From NCBI RefSeq assembly GCF_014378415.1, contig NZ_JACMNS010000001.1:1-40807 (forward strand): a stretch of 40,807 nt of DNA, in the 5' to 3' direction. The position numbers and the translations under genes were made by a program. The notes beneath the pieces are model-generated. The model did not search any database, was not told where the DNA came from, and worked only from the letters and a program-made list of their open reading frames with translations. This DNA comes from Aquabacterium sp. GTDB lineage: Bacteria > Pseudomonadota > Gammaproteobacteria > Burkholderiales > Burkholderiaceae_C. The first letter of the stretch is position 1, and every line of letters starts with the position of its first letter. Below, piece after piece: positions 26,887 through 34,861 of the stretch.

Positions 26887-27603
26887 TCAGCGCTTTTTGA
26901 ACACCAAGTCCCAAACACCGTGGCCGAGTTTCAGTCCTCGGTTCTCAAACTTGGTCAGCGGCCGGTAGGCGGGCTTGGACGCGTAGCCCTCGGCGGTGTT
27001 GGCCAAGCTAGGCTCGTCGCTCAGCACTTGCAGGATCTGGCGGGCGTAGGGCTCCCAGTCGGTGGCGCAGTGCAGGTAGGCGCCAGGGGCCAGGCGCGAG
27101 GTCAGGTGGGCCACCAAAGGTGCCTGGATCAAGCGGCGCTTGTTGTGGCGCGTCTTGTGCCACGGGTCGGGGAAAAAAATGTGCACGCCGGCCAGCGACG
27201 CGGGCTGGATCATGTGGTCCAGCACCTCGACCGCGTCGTGGCGGATCAATCGCAGGTTGGTGATGTGCTGGTCGCCAATGCGCTTGAGCAGGGCGCCCAC
27301 GCCGGGTTCGTGCACTTCAACGCCGATGAAGTCCACGTCGGGCAAGGTTTGCGCGATGGTGGCGGTGGCATCGCCCATGCCAAAGCCGATTTCGAGCACG
27401 ACCGGTGCCTGGCGCTGAAAAGTGCCGGCGTAGTCCAGATGCGCCTTGTCGTAAGGCAACAGGTACTTGGGGCCCAGTTCGACCAAGGCCTTGGCCTGGC
27501 CTTCCGTGGTCCGCCCGGCGCGCATCACAAAGCTGCGGATGGTGCGGTGGGGGTAGCCGGACGATGGCGGGTCGTTGTCGTCGGGGGGCAGGGCGGTGCT
27601 CAT
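26887..27603 (-). CDS. trmB: tRNA (guanine-N7-)-methyltransferase
   Basis: SAM-dependent enzyme making m7G46 in tRNA variable loops. The 238-aa product from the ATG at 27603 has the SAM motif [15 protein letters not shown] and the TrmB signature [14 protein letters not shown]. It has the usual C-terminal [17 protein letters not shown]. An upstream in-frame ATG at 27663 would add 20 polar residues and is less likely. It lies 71 nt upstream of putA on the same strand, so it may be the promoter-proximal gene of a trmB-putA transcript. Confidence 0.94.
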   Translation of the reverse strand: MSTALPPDDNDPPSSGYPHRTIRSFVMRAGRTTEGQAKALVELGPKYLLPYDKAHLDYAGTFQRQAPVVLEIGFGMGDATATIAQTLPDVDFIGVEVHEPGVGALLKRIGDQHITNLRLIRHDAVEVLDHMIQPASLAGVHIFFPDPWHKTRHNKRRLIQAPLVAHLTSRLAPGAYLHCATDWEPYARQILQVLSDEPSLANTAEGYASKPAYRPLTKFENRGLKLGHGVWDLVFKKR

Positions 27604-27827
27604 GGGTGAAGTCGGGGAAATGCTGGCTGGGGACAGGCCGCCATTGTCCTTTAACGGCCGCACTAGGGCTGTCCCTTAAAGCGGACAGGGTACTAAATCA
27701 CGCAGAAGCCCGATCGGTGTTGGGCGGCCATTCATCTGGGGGGTGATGAGTCCGCTTTTCAAAGGAGCGGGCGCGCATCATTGCCTGAGCGGATTTGACC
27801 GCCAATGGCCTGAGTGGAGTTTTGAAC
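27604..27827. other. Noncoding gap upstream of trmB with two short inverted repeats
   Basis: 224 nt between divergent genes. CTGTCC/GGACAG with an 8-nt loop lies at 27669-27688, and CCGCT/AGCGG with a 9-nt loop at 27752-27770. Neither is followed by a T run, so they do not look like rho-independent terminators. No gene is supported. Both trmB and the small PEP-CTERM ORF must be transcribed from here if expressed. Confidence 0.4.
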
Positions 27828-28049
27828 GTGAGCAGAGTCCCAATGTTGCTGAATGCCAGTCGCTGTGTGTTGGCGTTCAGCTTGCTGGTCGGCATGAGTG
27901 CCTATGCTGAACCCGGGATGTTGGGCAAAGCCAAAGACCGGGCGTCCAGCCCCGTGGCCGCCGTGAGCGAGCCGCCCAGTTTTGCTTTGTTGGCCCTGGG
28001 CCTGGTCGCCATTGGCCTGCATGGGTTGGGCCGGTCGCGGCGCCGATAG
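27828..28049 (+). CDS. Small PEP-CTERM-like exported protein
   Basis: 73 aa from a GTG at 27828, preceded by GGAG with 8-nt spacing; an internal ATG at 27843 would give 68 aa. The N-terminus is a signal peptide (SRCVLAFSLLVGMSAYA). The C-terminus has the three parts of a PEP-CTERM sorting signal: SEPPSFALLAL (Pro-Pro rather than canonical P-E-P), a hydrophobic GLVAIGLHGLG span, and an RSRRR basic tail. PEP-CTERM proteins are processed by exosortase/EpsH in exopolysaccharide-making bacteria. Only about 25 residues lie between the two signals, so there is almost no passenger domain. It may be a remnant or a true mini-protein. Confidence 0.6.
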   Translation: MSRVPMLLNASRCVLAFSLLVGMSAYAEPGMLGKAKDRASSPVAAVSEPPSFALLALGLVAIGLHGLGRSRRR

Positions 28050-28059
28050 CGCTTGTGCC

Positions 28060-28133
28060 TGGAGCGGGTGATGGGAATCGAACCCACGTTATTTGCTTGG
28101 GAAGCAAGAGTCCTGCCATTGAACGACACCCGC
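28060..28133 (-). tRNA. tRNA-Gly (anticodon CCC)
   Basis: On the minus strand a 74-nt cloverleaf with encoded CCA is formed. The acceptor is GCGGGTG/CACCCGC, the D stem GTTC/GGAC, the anticodon loop TTCCCAA (anticodon CCC, reading GGG), and the T arm GTGGG-TTCGATT-CCCAT. The base of the anticodon stem has a C27-A43 mismatch. Its 3' end lies 10 nt from the stop of the small PEP-CTERM ORF on the other strand. Confidence 0.93.
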
Positions 28134-28170
28134 AGACAGGCCGCATTCTAAACCCACAGTTCGGACTTCT

Positions 28171-28443
28171 TCATTCGCTGGCAGAAGAAGCTGGTGGCGT
28201 GGGCAAGCCGAGCTTCCTGGCGGTTTTGTTGATGGCACTGCCTGTGGCGGAGGCGCCGCGTTCAACTGCGCTGGCCGCTTTTTGCAGGCCATGCTTAACA
28301 GATTTTTCGATCTTGGCCGCCACCGACGAGGCTTTGCTGGCCGCAGCGGTGACAAATTGAGGCGGCTCTGCCGCGCTGGCGATGGCGCAGGTGGCGGTCA
28401 GTACGGCCGTCAACACAAGTTGCCTGATGAATTCATGGGACAT
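28171..28443 (-). CDS. Small exported Ala/Ser/Lys-rich protein of unknown function
   Basis: 90 aa from the ATG at 28443, with a good AGGAG ribosome site just upstream; the track start at 28524 adds an unlikely extension. The signal peptide (IRQLVLTAVLTATCAIASA) precedes a cationic, helix-prone region. Ala, Ser and Lys recur as in SKASSVAAKIEKSVKHG and KAASAVERGASATG, with a Pro/Ser tail. No family recognised. It sits between the lpxO-like gene and tRNA-Gly, 49 nt after lpxO on the same strand, and could be part of the gabD-lpxO transcript. Confidence 0.68.
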   Translation of the reverse strand: MSHEFIRQLVLTAVLTATCAIASAAEPPQFVTAAASKASSVAAKIEKSVKHGLQKAASAVERGASATGSAINKTARKLGLPTPPASSASE

Positions 28444-28492
28444 GAAGGGCTCCTGGCATTTGCCATGGCGTTTGGAAAAGGCTGATCTCTGA

Positions 28493-29422
28493 TCAATAAA
28501 AGATGGCCCAGAGCAGCCCGCCAATCAGCACCCACTTGCCCACATAGTAGGCCGTGCGGTTGCGCGCTTTCAAGACCTTGGCCTTGGCGCGCAATTGGTA
28601 GAAGTGGAAGAAGAACTTGTTCAGGCCACCCACGGGTTCGCCTTCCACGTTCTGCGTGGCGGCCGCCGTCATCACCAGCGAGCCAAAGCCACGGTTGATC
28701 CAGCGCATGATGGGCGTGTAGACCGGGCGCTCGATGTCGGCGAACAAGATGATGCGCGGGTGGTCGGTGGTGTTCTCGGCGTAGTGGATGTAGGTCTCGT
28801 CGAACATCACGACTTCGCCATCTTTCCAGTGGTACTTTTCACCATCGACGTCGATGTAGCAGCCGGGGTCGTTGGGTGTGATCAGGCCAAGGTGGTAGCG
28901 CAGCGAGCCGGCATAGGGGTCGCGGTGGCGCACCAGGCGGGCACCGGGCGGCAACGAGGCAAACATGGCGGCCTTGACGCCAGGAATCTGCTTGAGCAAC
29001 GCCACTGTCTTGGGGCACAGGTCTTTGGCTGATTGAAGATCGTCGCCATACCACTTCAGGTAGAAACGCTTCCAGCCTGTTCGGAAAAAGGAGTTGAAGC
29101 CGATGTCGTTGTAGCTGTCGGCCGCCTTGATGTTGCCGCGCCCGTCCAGGTGCAAGGCTTCTTCGCGCATGACCTCCCAGTTGTCCTGCAGCAGTTGCAA
29201 CTCCGGGAACTTTTTAGGGTCCAGGTAAGGCTGCGAGCCCACCTTCGAGAACATCACCATCAGCGAGTTCAGCGGTGCAATCAGCACGGTGAAGTCGGTC
29301 AATGCGCGCACCAGGCCAAAGCGCATCTTGCCGCGCAGGTGCGAGTGCAACGCGGCGGCGATGAAAGCCAGCAGCACCCAGTGGCGTGGCGCCAAAGGCC
29401 ACAAATCGTGCAGAAAAGTCAT
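28493..29422 (-). CDS. lpxO: LpxO-like aspartyl/asparaginyl beta-hydroxylase (lipid A hydroxylase family)
   Basis: 309-aa Fe(II)/2-oxoglutarate dioxygenase of the Asp/Asn beta-hydroxylase fold. The metal triad is seen in VRHRDPYAGSLRYHL (H-x-D) and the downstream His of NTTDHPRIILFADIERP. The HWKDGEVVMFDETYIHYAEN strand is typical. A hydrophobic segment at each end (HWVLLAFIAAALHSHLRGK; VGKWVLIGGLLWAIFY) implies membrane anchoring, as in LpxO, which 2-hydroxylates a lipid A acyl chain. The start ATG at 29422 lies 7 nt after gabD. Assignment to LpxO rather than another membrane member of the fold is probable, not proven. Confidence 0.8.
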   Translation of the reverse strand: MTFLHDLWPLAPRHWVLLAFIAAALHSHLRGKMRFGLVRALTDFTVLIAPLNSLMVMFSKVGSQPYLDPKKFPELQLLQDNWEVMREEALHLDGRGNIKAADSYNDIGFNSFFRTGWKRFYLKWYGDDLQSAKDLCPKTVALLKQIPGVKAAMFASLPPGARLVRHRDPYAGSLRYHLGLITPNDPGCYIDVDGEKYHWKDGEVVMFDETYIHYAENTTDHPRIILFADIERPVYTPIMRWINRGFGSLVMTAAATQNVEGEPVGGLNKFFFHFYQLRAKAKVLKARNRTAYYVGKWVLIGGLLWAIFY

Positions 29423-29429
29423 GTTCGGC

Positions 29430-30917
29430 TCACTTGTCCAATCCGCCAAGGCAAAGGTACTTGGCTTCCAGGTAATCGTCCATGCCCTGGCGCGCGCCTT
29501 CGCGGCCCAGGCCGGATTGCTTCACGCCACCAAAGGGCACTTCGCAGCTTGAAATCAGGCCAGTGTTGACCCCGACCATGCCGTATTCCAACGCTTCGCC
29601 CACGCGGAAGATGCGGCCGATGTCGCGGCTGTAGAAATAGCTGGCCAGGCCGAACTCGGTGTCGTTGGCCATGGCGATGGCTTCGGCTTCGGTGTCGAAC
29701 TTGAAGACAGGGGCCACGGGGCCGAAAATTTCCTCGCGCGCCAAGCGCATGTCGCTTGATGCGTTGGACAGTACCGTGGGCGTGTAGAAGTTGCCGCCGT
29801 CCACGGGCGCTTTCTTGCCACCCGTGACGACCTTGGCGCCTTTGGCCACGGCATCGGCCACCAGGTCTTCAACCTTGGCCAAGGCTTGGTCATCGATCAA
29901 CGGGCCTTGCACCACGCCGGCTTCAAAACCGTTGCCCACTTTCATCTGCGCCACACGTTTTGAAAGCTTGGCCACGAACTCGTCGTGGATGTCGGCTTGC
30001 GCGTACAGGCGGTTAGCGCACACGCAGGTTTGGCCCGCATTGCGGTACTTGGCGATCAGCGCGCCTTCCACGGCCGCGTCGATGTCGGCATCGTTGAACA
30101 CGATGAAGGGCGCGTTGCCGCCCAACTCCAGCGACAACTTCTTGATGGTGGGCGCACACTGCTTCATCAGGATGCGGCCCACCTCGGTTGATCCGGTGAA
30201 GGACAGGTGGCGCACCGTGTCGCTGGCGCAGAGCACCTTGCCCACTTCAATCGACCGCTCCGCATCGGCGGTGATGATGTTCAACACGCCCGGCGGCATG
30301 CCGGCGCGCAAGGCCAATTCGGCCACGGCCAGCGCCGACAGTGGGGTGGCCTCGGCCGGCTTGATGACCACGGGGCAGCCAGCGGCCAGGGCAGGCGCCA
30401 CCTTGCGGGTGATCATGGCGATGGGGAAGTTCCAGGGCGTGATCGCCGCGCAGACGCCAATCGGCTGGCGGATCACCAAAAAGCGCTTGCTGGCGTCGGT
30501 GCTGGGCACCGTTTCGCCATACACGCGGCGGGCTTCTTCGGCGAACCATTCGATGAAGCTGGCACCGTAGGCCACTTCGCCTTTCGATTCTGCCAGCGGC
30601 TTGCCTTGCTCCGCGGTCATGATCCGGGCCAGGTCGTCCGCGTTGTCAATCAGCAGGGCAAACCACTTCATCATGATGGTGGACCGAGCCTTGGCGGTCA
30701 GGGCACGCCAAGCGGGCCAGGCGCGGTTGGCGGCGGCGATGGCCGCTTCGGTCTGGGTGGCACCCAGGTTCGGCACCTGCGCCAGCAATTGCCCAGTGGC
30801 CGGGTCGCGCACGTCGAAGCGCTCAGCGGCATCCACCCATTGCCCGTCGATCAGGGCGTGGGTCTTGAGCAGGGAAGGGTCTTTCAGCGCGGCCAGGGGG
30901 GCAGGAAAATCGGTCAT
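29430..30917 (-). CDS. gabD: NAD(P)-dependent succinate-semialdehyde dehydrogenase
   Basis: Oxidises succinate semialdehyde to succinate in GABA/4-hydroxybutyrate breakdown. The 495-aa product has the aldehyde dehydrogenase landmarks TPWNFPIAMI, FTGSTEVGRIL, the general base Glu in LSLELGGNAPF, and the catalytic Cys in NAGQTCVCANRLY. The double-Cys CVC and that segment match GabD. The ATG at 30917 (MTDFPAPL) is preferred over 30941. No gabT or gabP is adjacent; lpxO follows 7 nt later. It is divergent from alaS. Confidence 0.9.
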   Translation of the reverse strand: MTDFPAPLAALKDPSLLKTHALIDGQWVDAAERFDVRDPATGQLLAQVPNLGATQTEAAIAAANRAWPAWRALTAKARSTIMMKWFALLIDNADDLARIMTAEQGKPLAESKGEVAYGASFIEWFAEEARRVYGETVPSTDASKRFLVIRQPIGVCAAITPWNFPIAMITRKVAPALAAGCPVVIKPAEATPLSALAVAELALRAGMPPGVLNIITADAERSIEVGKVLCASDTVRHLSFTGSTEVGRILMKQCAPTIKKLSLELGGNAPFIVFNDADIDAAVEGALIAKYRNAGQTCVCANRLYAQADIHDEFVAKLSKRVAQMKVGNGFEAGVVQGPLIDDQALAKVEDLVADAVAKGAKVVTGGKKAPVDGGNFYTPTVLSNASSDMRLAREEIFGPVAPVFKFDTEAEAIAMANDTEFGLASYFYSRDIGRIFRVGEALEYGMVGVNTGLISSCEVPFGGVKQSGLGREGARQGMDDYLEAKYLCLGGLDK

Positions 30918-30973
30918 GGCGGTTCTCGGGAAAGCATGCACGGGCCAGAATGATAGGCCACCCCCCTGAAACC

Positions 30974-30979
30974 TATAAT
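30974..30979 (+). promoter_or_regulatory. Candidate alaS promoter -10 (TATAAT)
   Basis: A perfect TATAAT lies 75 nt before the alaS ATG in the gap with divergent gabD. The region 16-18 nt upstream has no good TTGACA match, so the call rests on the -10 alone. Confidence 0.5.
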
Positions 30980-31053
30980 CAGAAGCTTTGCTTTACCCGG
31001 TTGCCATCAGGCCCGGGTCGCCCCGCCCCACGTTCTGAACCGGAAGCCCCCAG

Positions 31054-33702
31054 ATGAAAGCCGCCGAGATCCGCTCCAAGTTTCTGAAGTTCTTCGAGTC
31101 GAAGGGCCACACCATCGTGGCCTCCAGCCCCGTGGTGCCCGGTGACGACCCGACCCTGCTGTTCACCAACGCGGGCATGAACCAGTTCAAGGACGTGTTC
31201 CTGGGCTTCGACAAGCGCCCCTACACCCGTGCCACCTCGTCGCAAAAGTGCATCCGCGCTGGCGGCAAGCACAACGACCTGGACAACGTGGGTTACACCG
31301 CCCGCCACCACACCTTTTTTGAGATGCTGGGCAATTTCAGCTTCGGCGACTACTTCAAGCGCGACGCCATTGGCTTCGCTTGGGAGTTGCTGACCGAGGT
31401 CTTTAAGCTGCCCAAAGACAAGCTCACCGTCACGGTGTACGCCGACGACGACGAAGCCTACGACATCTGGCACAAAGAGATCGGCGTGTCGGCTGAGCGC
31501 ATCATCCGCATCGGCGACAACAAGGGCGCCCGCTACGCCTCCGACAACTTCTGGATGATGGGCGACACCGGCCCCTGCGGCCCCTGCACCGAGATCTTCT
31601 ACGACCACGGTGACCACATCCCCGGCGGCCCGCCCGGCAGCCCCGATGAAGATGGCGACCGCTTCATCGAGATCTGGAACAACGTGTTCATGCAGTTCAA
31701 CCGCGACGAAGCGGGCGTGATGCACAAGTTGCCCAAGCCCAGCGTGGACACCGGCATGGGCCTGGAGCGCATCGCCGCTGTGCTGCAAGGTGTGCATGGC
31801 AACTACGAGATCGATTTGTTCGTGGCTTTACTGGCTGCGGCCAAGTCAGCGGTAGACGCCGCTGGCGGTGGTGATGTCGATGCATCGAGCCCCAGCCTGA
31901 AGGTCATCGCCGACCACATCCGCGCGTGCTCTTTCACCGTGGCCGATGGCGTGATCCCCAGCAACGAAGGCCGCGGCTACGTGCTGCGCCGCATCACGCG
32001 CCGCGCCATCCGTCATGGCTACAAACTGGGTGCCCGCACGCCGTTCTTCCACAAGCTGGTCGGTGCCTTGGTCGAGCAGATGGGCGATGCCTACCCCGAA
32101 CTGCGCCAGAACGAAAAGCGCATCACCGAGGTCCTGAAGACCGAAGAAGAGCGCTTCTTCCAGACCATCGAGAACGGTATGCAAATGCTCAGCTCGGCGA
32201 TTGCAGAACTGTTTCTTGAGAAGGGGCAGGGCGCAAAGGTACTTGACGGCGCCTTGGCTTTCAAGTTGCATGACACCTTTGGTTTTCCTGTCGATTTGAC
32301 AGCCGATGTTTGTCGTGAGGATGGCCTTACCGTTGATACGGTGGCGTTCGATGCCGCCATGACCCACCAGCGCCAACAAGCCCGCGCCGCCGGTAAGTTC
32401 AAGATGGCCACCGGCCTGGCGTACACCGGCACCCCCACCACCTTCCACGGCTACGACCACCTGACCCACGAAGGCTCCAAGGTCACCGCCGTCTACGTGG
32501 ACGGCAGCCCCGCCCAATCCGCCCACGCGGGTGACGACGCCGTCATCGTGCTGAACGACACCCCCTTCTACGCCGAGTCCGGCGGCCAGGCTGGCGACAG
32601 CGGCGACCTGCGCAACGGCACCTCGCGCTTCGTCGTCGAAGACACGCACAAGATCCAAGCCGATGTGTTCGGTCACCACGGCCGCGTGGTCGAAGGCGAG
32701 ATCAAGGTGGGCGACACGGTGAATGCCCGCGTTGATGCCGATGTGCGCGCCCGCACCATCCGCAACCACAGCGCCACCCACCTGATGCACAAAGCCTTGC
32801 GCGAAGTGCTGGGTGGCCACGTGCAGCAAAAGGGCTCGCAGGTCACGGCAGACCGCACGCGCTTCGACTTCGCGCACAACGCGCCCATGACGGCCGATGA
32901 AATCCGTCAGGTCGAAGAGCTGGTGAACGCCGAGATCCTGCTCAACGAGGGCACCAATGCTGCCGTGATGGGCCTGGAAGACGCTCAAAAGACTGGCGCC
33001 ATGATGCTGTTCGGTGAGAAGTACGCCGATGAAGTCCGCGTGCTCAGCATCGGCTCATCCAAAGAGCTTTGCGGTGGCACGCACGTCAAGCGCACCGGCG
33101 ACATCGGCCTGTTCAAGATCGTGGCCGAAAGCGGCGTGGCCGCTGGCGTGCGCCGCGTCGAAGCCGTCACCGGTATCAATGCCCTGAGCTACCTGCAGTC
33201 GCTGGAAAGCACTGTGCAAGGACTGGCCAGCCTGCTCAAGGCCGCGCCTGCCGAAGTGTCTGCCCGCGTGGCCGCCGCGCAAGATCAGATCCGCGCGCTG
33301 GAAAAAGAACTCGCCGCCATCAAGGGCAAGCTGGCTTCCAGCCAGGGCGACGAGCTGATGGCCCAGGCCGTCGACATCAAGGGCATCAAGGTGCTGGCCG
33401 CCGTGCTCGATGGCGCCGATGCCAAGGCACTGCGCGACACGATGGACAAGCTCAAGGACAAGCTCAAGACGGCCGCCATCGTGCTGGCCTCGGTCGAGGG
33501 TGGCAAAGTGCAGATCGCCGCTGGCGTGACCGCCGACAGCATCGGCAAACTCAAGGCCGGTGAGCTGGTCAACTTCGTGGCCCAGCAGGTGGGTGGCAAG
33601 GGTGGCGGCAAACCTGACATGGCCATGGCTGGTGGCACCGACCCCTCCAAACTGGCACAAGCCCTCGCCGGCGTGCCCGCATGGGTGAATGAGCGACTCT
33701 GA
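31054..33702 (+). CDS. alaS: Alanyl-tRNA synthetase
   Basis: 882-aa synthetase charging tRNA-Ala. The class II catalytic core at the N-terminus includes [20 protein letters not shown] and the [21 protein letters not shown] motif. The editing domain zinc site is HSATHLMH with CGGTHV. A C-terminal DHHA1/C-Ala region follows (ending [12 protein letters not shown]). Length is typical. Most of the gene uses strongly biased C/G-ending codons, but codons around residues 373-432 are much more mixed (see findings). A UUCG-loop terminator follows 18 nt after the stop. Confidence 0.97.
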   Translation: MKAAEIRSKFLKFFESKGHTIVASSPVVPGDDPTLLFTNAGMNQFKDVFLGFDKRPYTRATSSQKCIRAGGKHNDLDNVGYTARHHTFFEMLGNFSFGDYFKRDAIGFAWELLTEVFKLPKDKLTVTVYADDDEAYDIWHKEIGVSAERIIRIGDNKGARYASDNFWMMGDTGPCGPCTEIFYDHGDHIPGGPPGSPDEDGDRFIEIWNNVFMQFNRDEAGVMHKLPKPSVDTGMGLERIAAVLQGVHGNYEIDLFVALLAAAKSAVDAAGGGDVDASSPSLKVIADHIRACSFTVADGVIPSNEGRGYVLRRITRRAIRHGYKLGARTPFFHKLVGALVEQMGDAYPELRQNEKRITEVLKTEEERFFQTIENGMQMLSSAIAELFLEKGQGAKVLDGALAFKLHDTFGFPVDLTADVCREDGLTVDTVAFDAAMTHQRQQARAAGKFKMATGLAYTGTPTTFHGYDHLTHEGSKVTAVYVDGSPAQSAHAGDDAVIVLNDTPFYAESGGQAGDSGDLRNGTSRFVVEDTHKIQADVFGHHGRVVEGEIKVGDTVNARVDADVRARTIRNHSATHLMHKALREVLGGHVQQKGSQVTADRTRFDFAHNAPMTADEIRQVEELVNAEILLNEGTNAAVMGLEDAQKTGAMMLFGEKYADEVRVLSIGSSKELCGGTHVKRTGDIGLFKIVAESGVAAGVRRVEAVTGINALSYLQSLESTVQGLASLLKAAPAEVSARVAAAQDQIRALEKELAAIKGKLASSQGDELMAQAVDIKGIKVLAAVLDGADAKALRDTMDKLKDKLKTAAIVLASVEGGKVQIAAGVTADSIGKLKAGELVNFVAQQVGGKGGGKPDMAMAGGTDPSKLAQALAGVPAWVNERL

Positions 33703-33720
33703 TGTCGTGAGTTCAACCCA

Positions 33721-33745
33721 AAAGGCTCCTTCGGGAGCCTTTTTC
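33721..33745 (+). terminator. Rho-independent terminator after alaS with UUCG tetraloop
   Basis: A 9-bp stem AAAGGCTCC/GGAGCCTTT closes on TTCG, an extra-stable tetraloop, and runs into a T tract (33740-33744). Confidence 0.93.
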
Positions 33746-33861
33746 TTTGTGCGAATGTCGGCGCCAATGCCATCTTGTCATCCAGCATCCTGTGAGCGAC
33801 GCCACCGCATCCCTATAGTTCAATCACCGAGGACCGACTTACTACAAGAAAGGTGTTGCTC

Positions 33862-34746
33862 ATGACCACCCCCGTTGCAATCCATCCCATCGTCCCCCGC
33901 GAGAAGCTGAACTTCAACCTGGACGGCGACATCCCCAAGTACTGGTTTGGCGGCGACCCTTTCAAGTCGCGCTTCTGGGATGCTCTGTCGATCATCTTTC
34001 CACCCGGTGAAAAGTTCTTCATGACCTGTGTGCGCGATTTCCGCGACCAAGTCACCGACCCGAAGATGCTGCAAGAGATCAAGGACTTCAACAAGCAAGA
34101 AGCCCAGCACGGCATCGTCCACCGTCAGGACAACGAACGCATCCGCAAGCAAGGCATCGACACCGAGAGCCTGAGCGCCTGGGTCGAGAACTTTCTGACC
34201 AACCGCTACCGCAAGTGGTACAGCCGCAGCTATACCGTGGCGGTCACCGCCGCGCTGGAGCACTTCACGTCGATCATTGCCCACAGCATGTTCGACAAGC
34301 GCGATTTGCTGAAGGAAGCCGACCCCCGCGTGCGCGCCATGTACGCTTGGCATGCCATTGAAGAAGTCGAGCACAAGGGTGTTGCCTACGACGTCATGGT
34401 CGATGTCGCCAAGGTGGGTTACTTCAAGCGTGTGCTGGCCCTGGTCGATGCCACCATCCTGTTCCCTGTCACCATCTTCTACATCCAGCGCAAGATGTTG
34501 ATTCATGATGGTTTCACCCTGACGCAACGCATCAAGCTGATGGCTGGTGGCATCTGGTGGTTGATCAAGCCCAATGGCTTGCTGGCCCCCATGGCCAAGG
34601 CTTACTGGACTTACTACAAGGTGGGCTTCCACCCGTGGCAAGAGTCCACGCAGCACGGCTACCCTGAGTGGCTGGCCGCCTTCAACAGCAGCGGTGGCGA
34701 CCCGGTCAAGGCCAGCGAGCAAATGCGCCAAACCCTCGCCATGTGA
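33862..34746 (+). CDS. PF10118 predicted metal-dependent hydrolase
   Basis: 294-aa protein from the ATG at 33862, with an AAAGG ribosome site 8 nt upstream; the GTG at 33853 in the track is too close to that site. The family (PF10118) is annotated as predicted metal-dependent hydrolases. Likely ligands are DFNKQEAQHGIVHR and WHAIEEVEHKGVAYD, a Glu/His arrangement like ferritin-type diiron proteins. One hydrophobic stretch (VLALVDATILFPVTIFYI) may touch the membrane. Substrate unknown. It is flanked by its own terminator and followed by two AraC-type regulators, one of which may control it. Confidence 0.82.
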   Translation: MTTPVAIHPIVPREKLNFNLDGDIPKYWFGGDPFKSRFWDALSIIFPPGEKFFMTCVRDFRDQVTDPKMLQEIKDFNKQEAQHGIVHRQDNERIRKQGIDTESLSAWVENFLTNRYRKWYSRSYTVAVTAALEHFTSIIAHSMFDKRDLLKEADPRVRAMYAWHAIEEVEHKGVAYDVMVDVAKVGYFKRVLALVDATILFPVTIFYIQRKMLIHDGFTLTQRIKLMAGGIWWLIKPNGLLAPMAKAYWTYYKVGFHPWQESTQHGYPEWLAAFNSSGGDPVKASEQMRQTLAM

Positions 34747-34767
34747 TCAAGCTGACGACCCAGCAGG

Positions 34768-34792
34768 CCTCCGGTGACGGAGGTTTTTTTTT
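34768..34792 (+). terminator. Rho-independent terminator after the PF10118 gene
   Basis: CCTCCG (34768-34773), GTGA loop, CGGAGG (34778-34783), then nine T. Strong and correctly placed 22 nt after the stop. Confidence 0.93.
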
Positions 34793-34861
34793 GCGTCGTT
34801 ATTGAAACCCCGATCTTCGGTAGACTGCGGCACACTCACCTTGAGTGGGCCGTTTTCATTT

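Noticed and set aside
27669-27770. Insertion-sequence remnant suggested by GGACAG/CTGTCC and GAGTCCGC motifs
   Set aside because: No transposase fragment, no target duplication and only 5-6 bp repeats; not enough to call a mobile element.
27745-27780. Possible hammerhead ribozyme core (TGATGAGTCC followed by a stem)
   Set aside because: The required CUGANGA is GUGAUGA here and the CGAAAC core element after stem II is missing.
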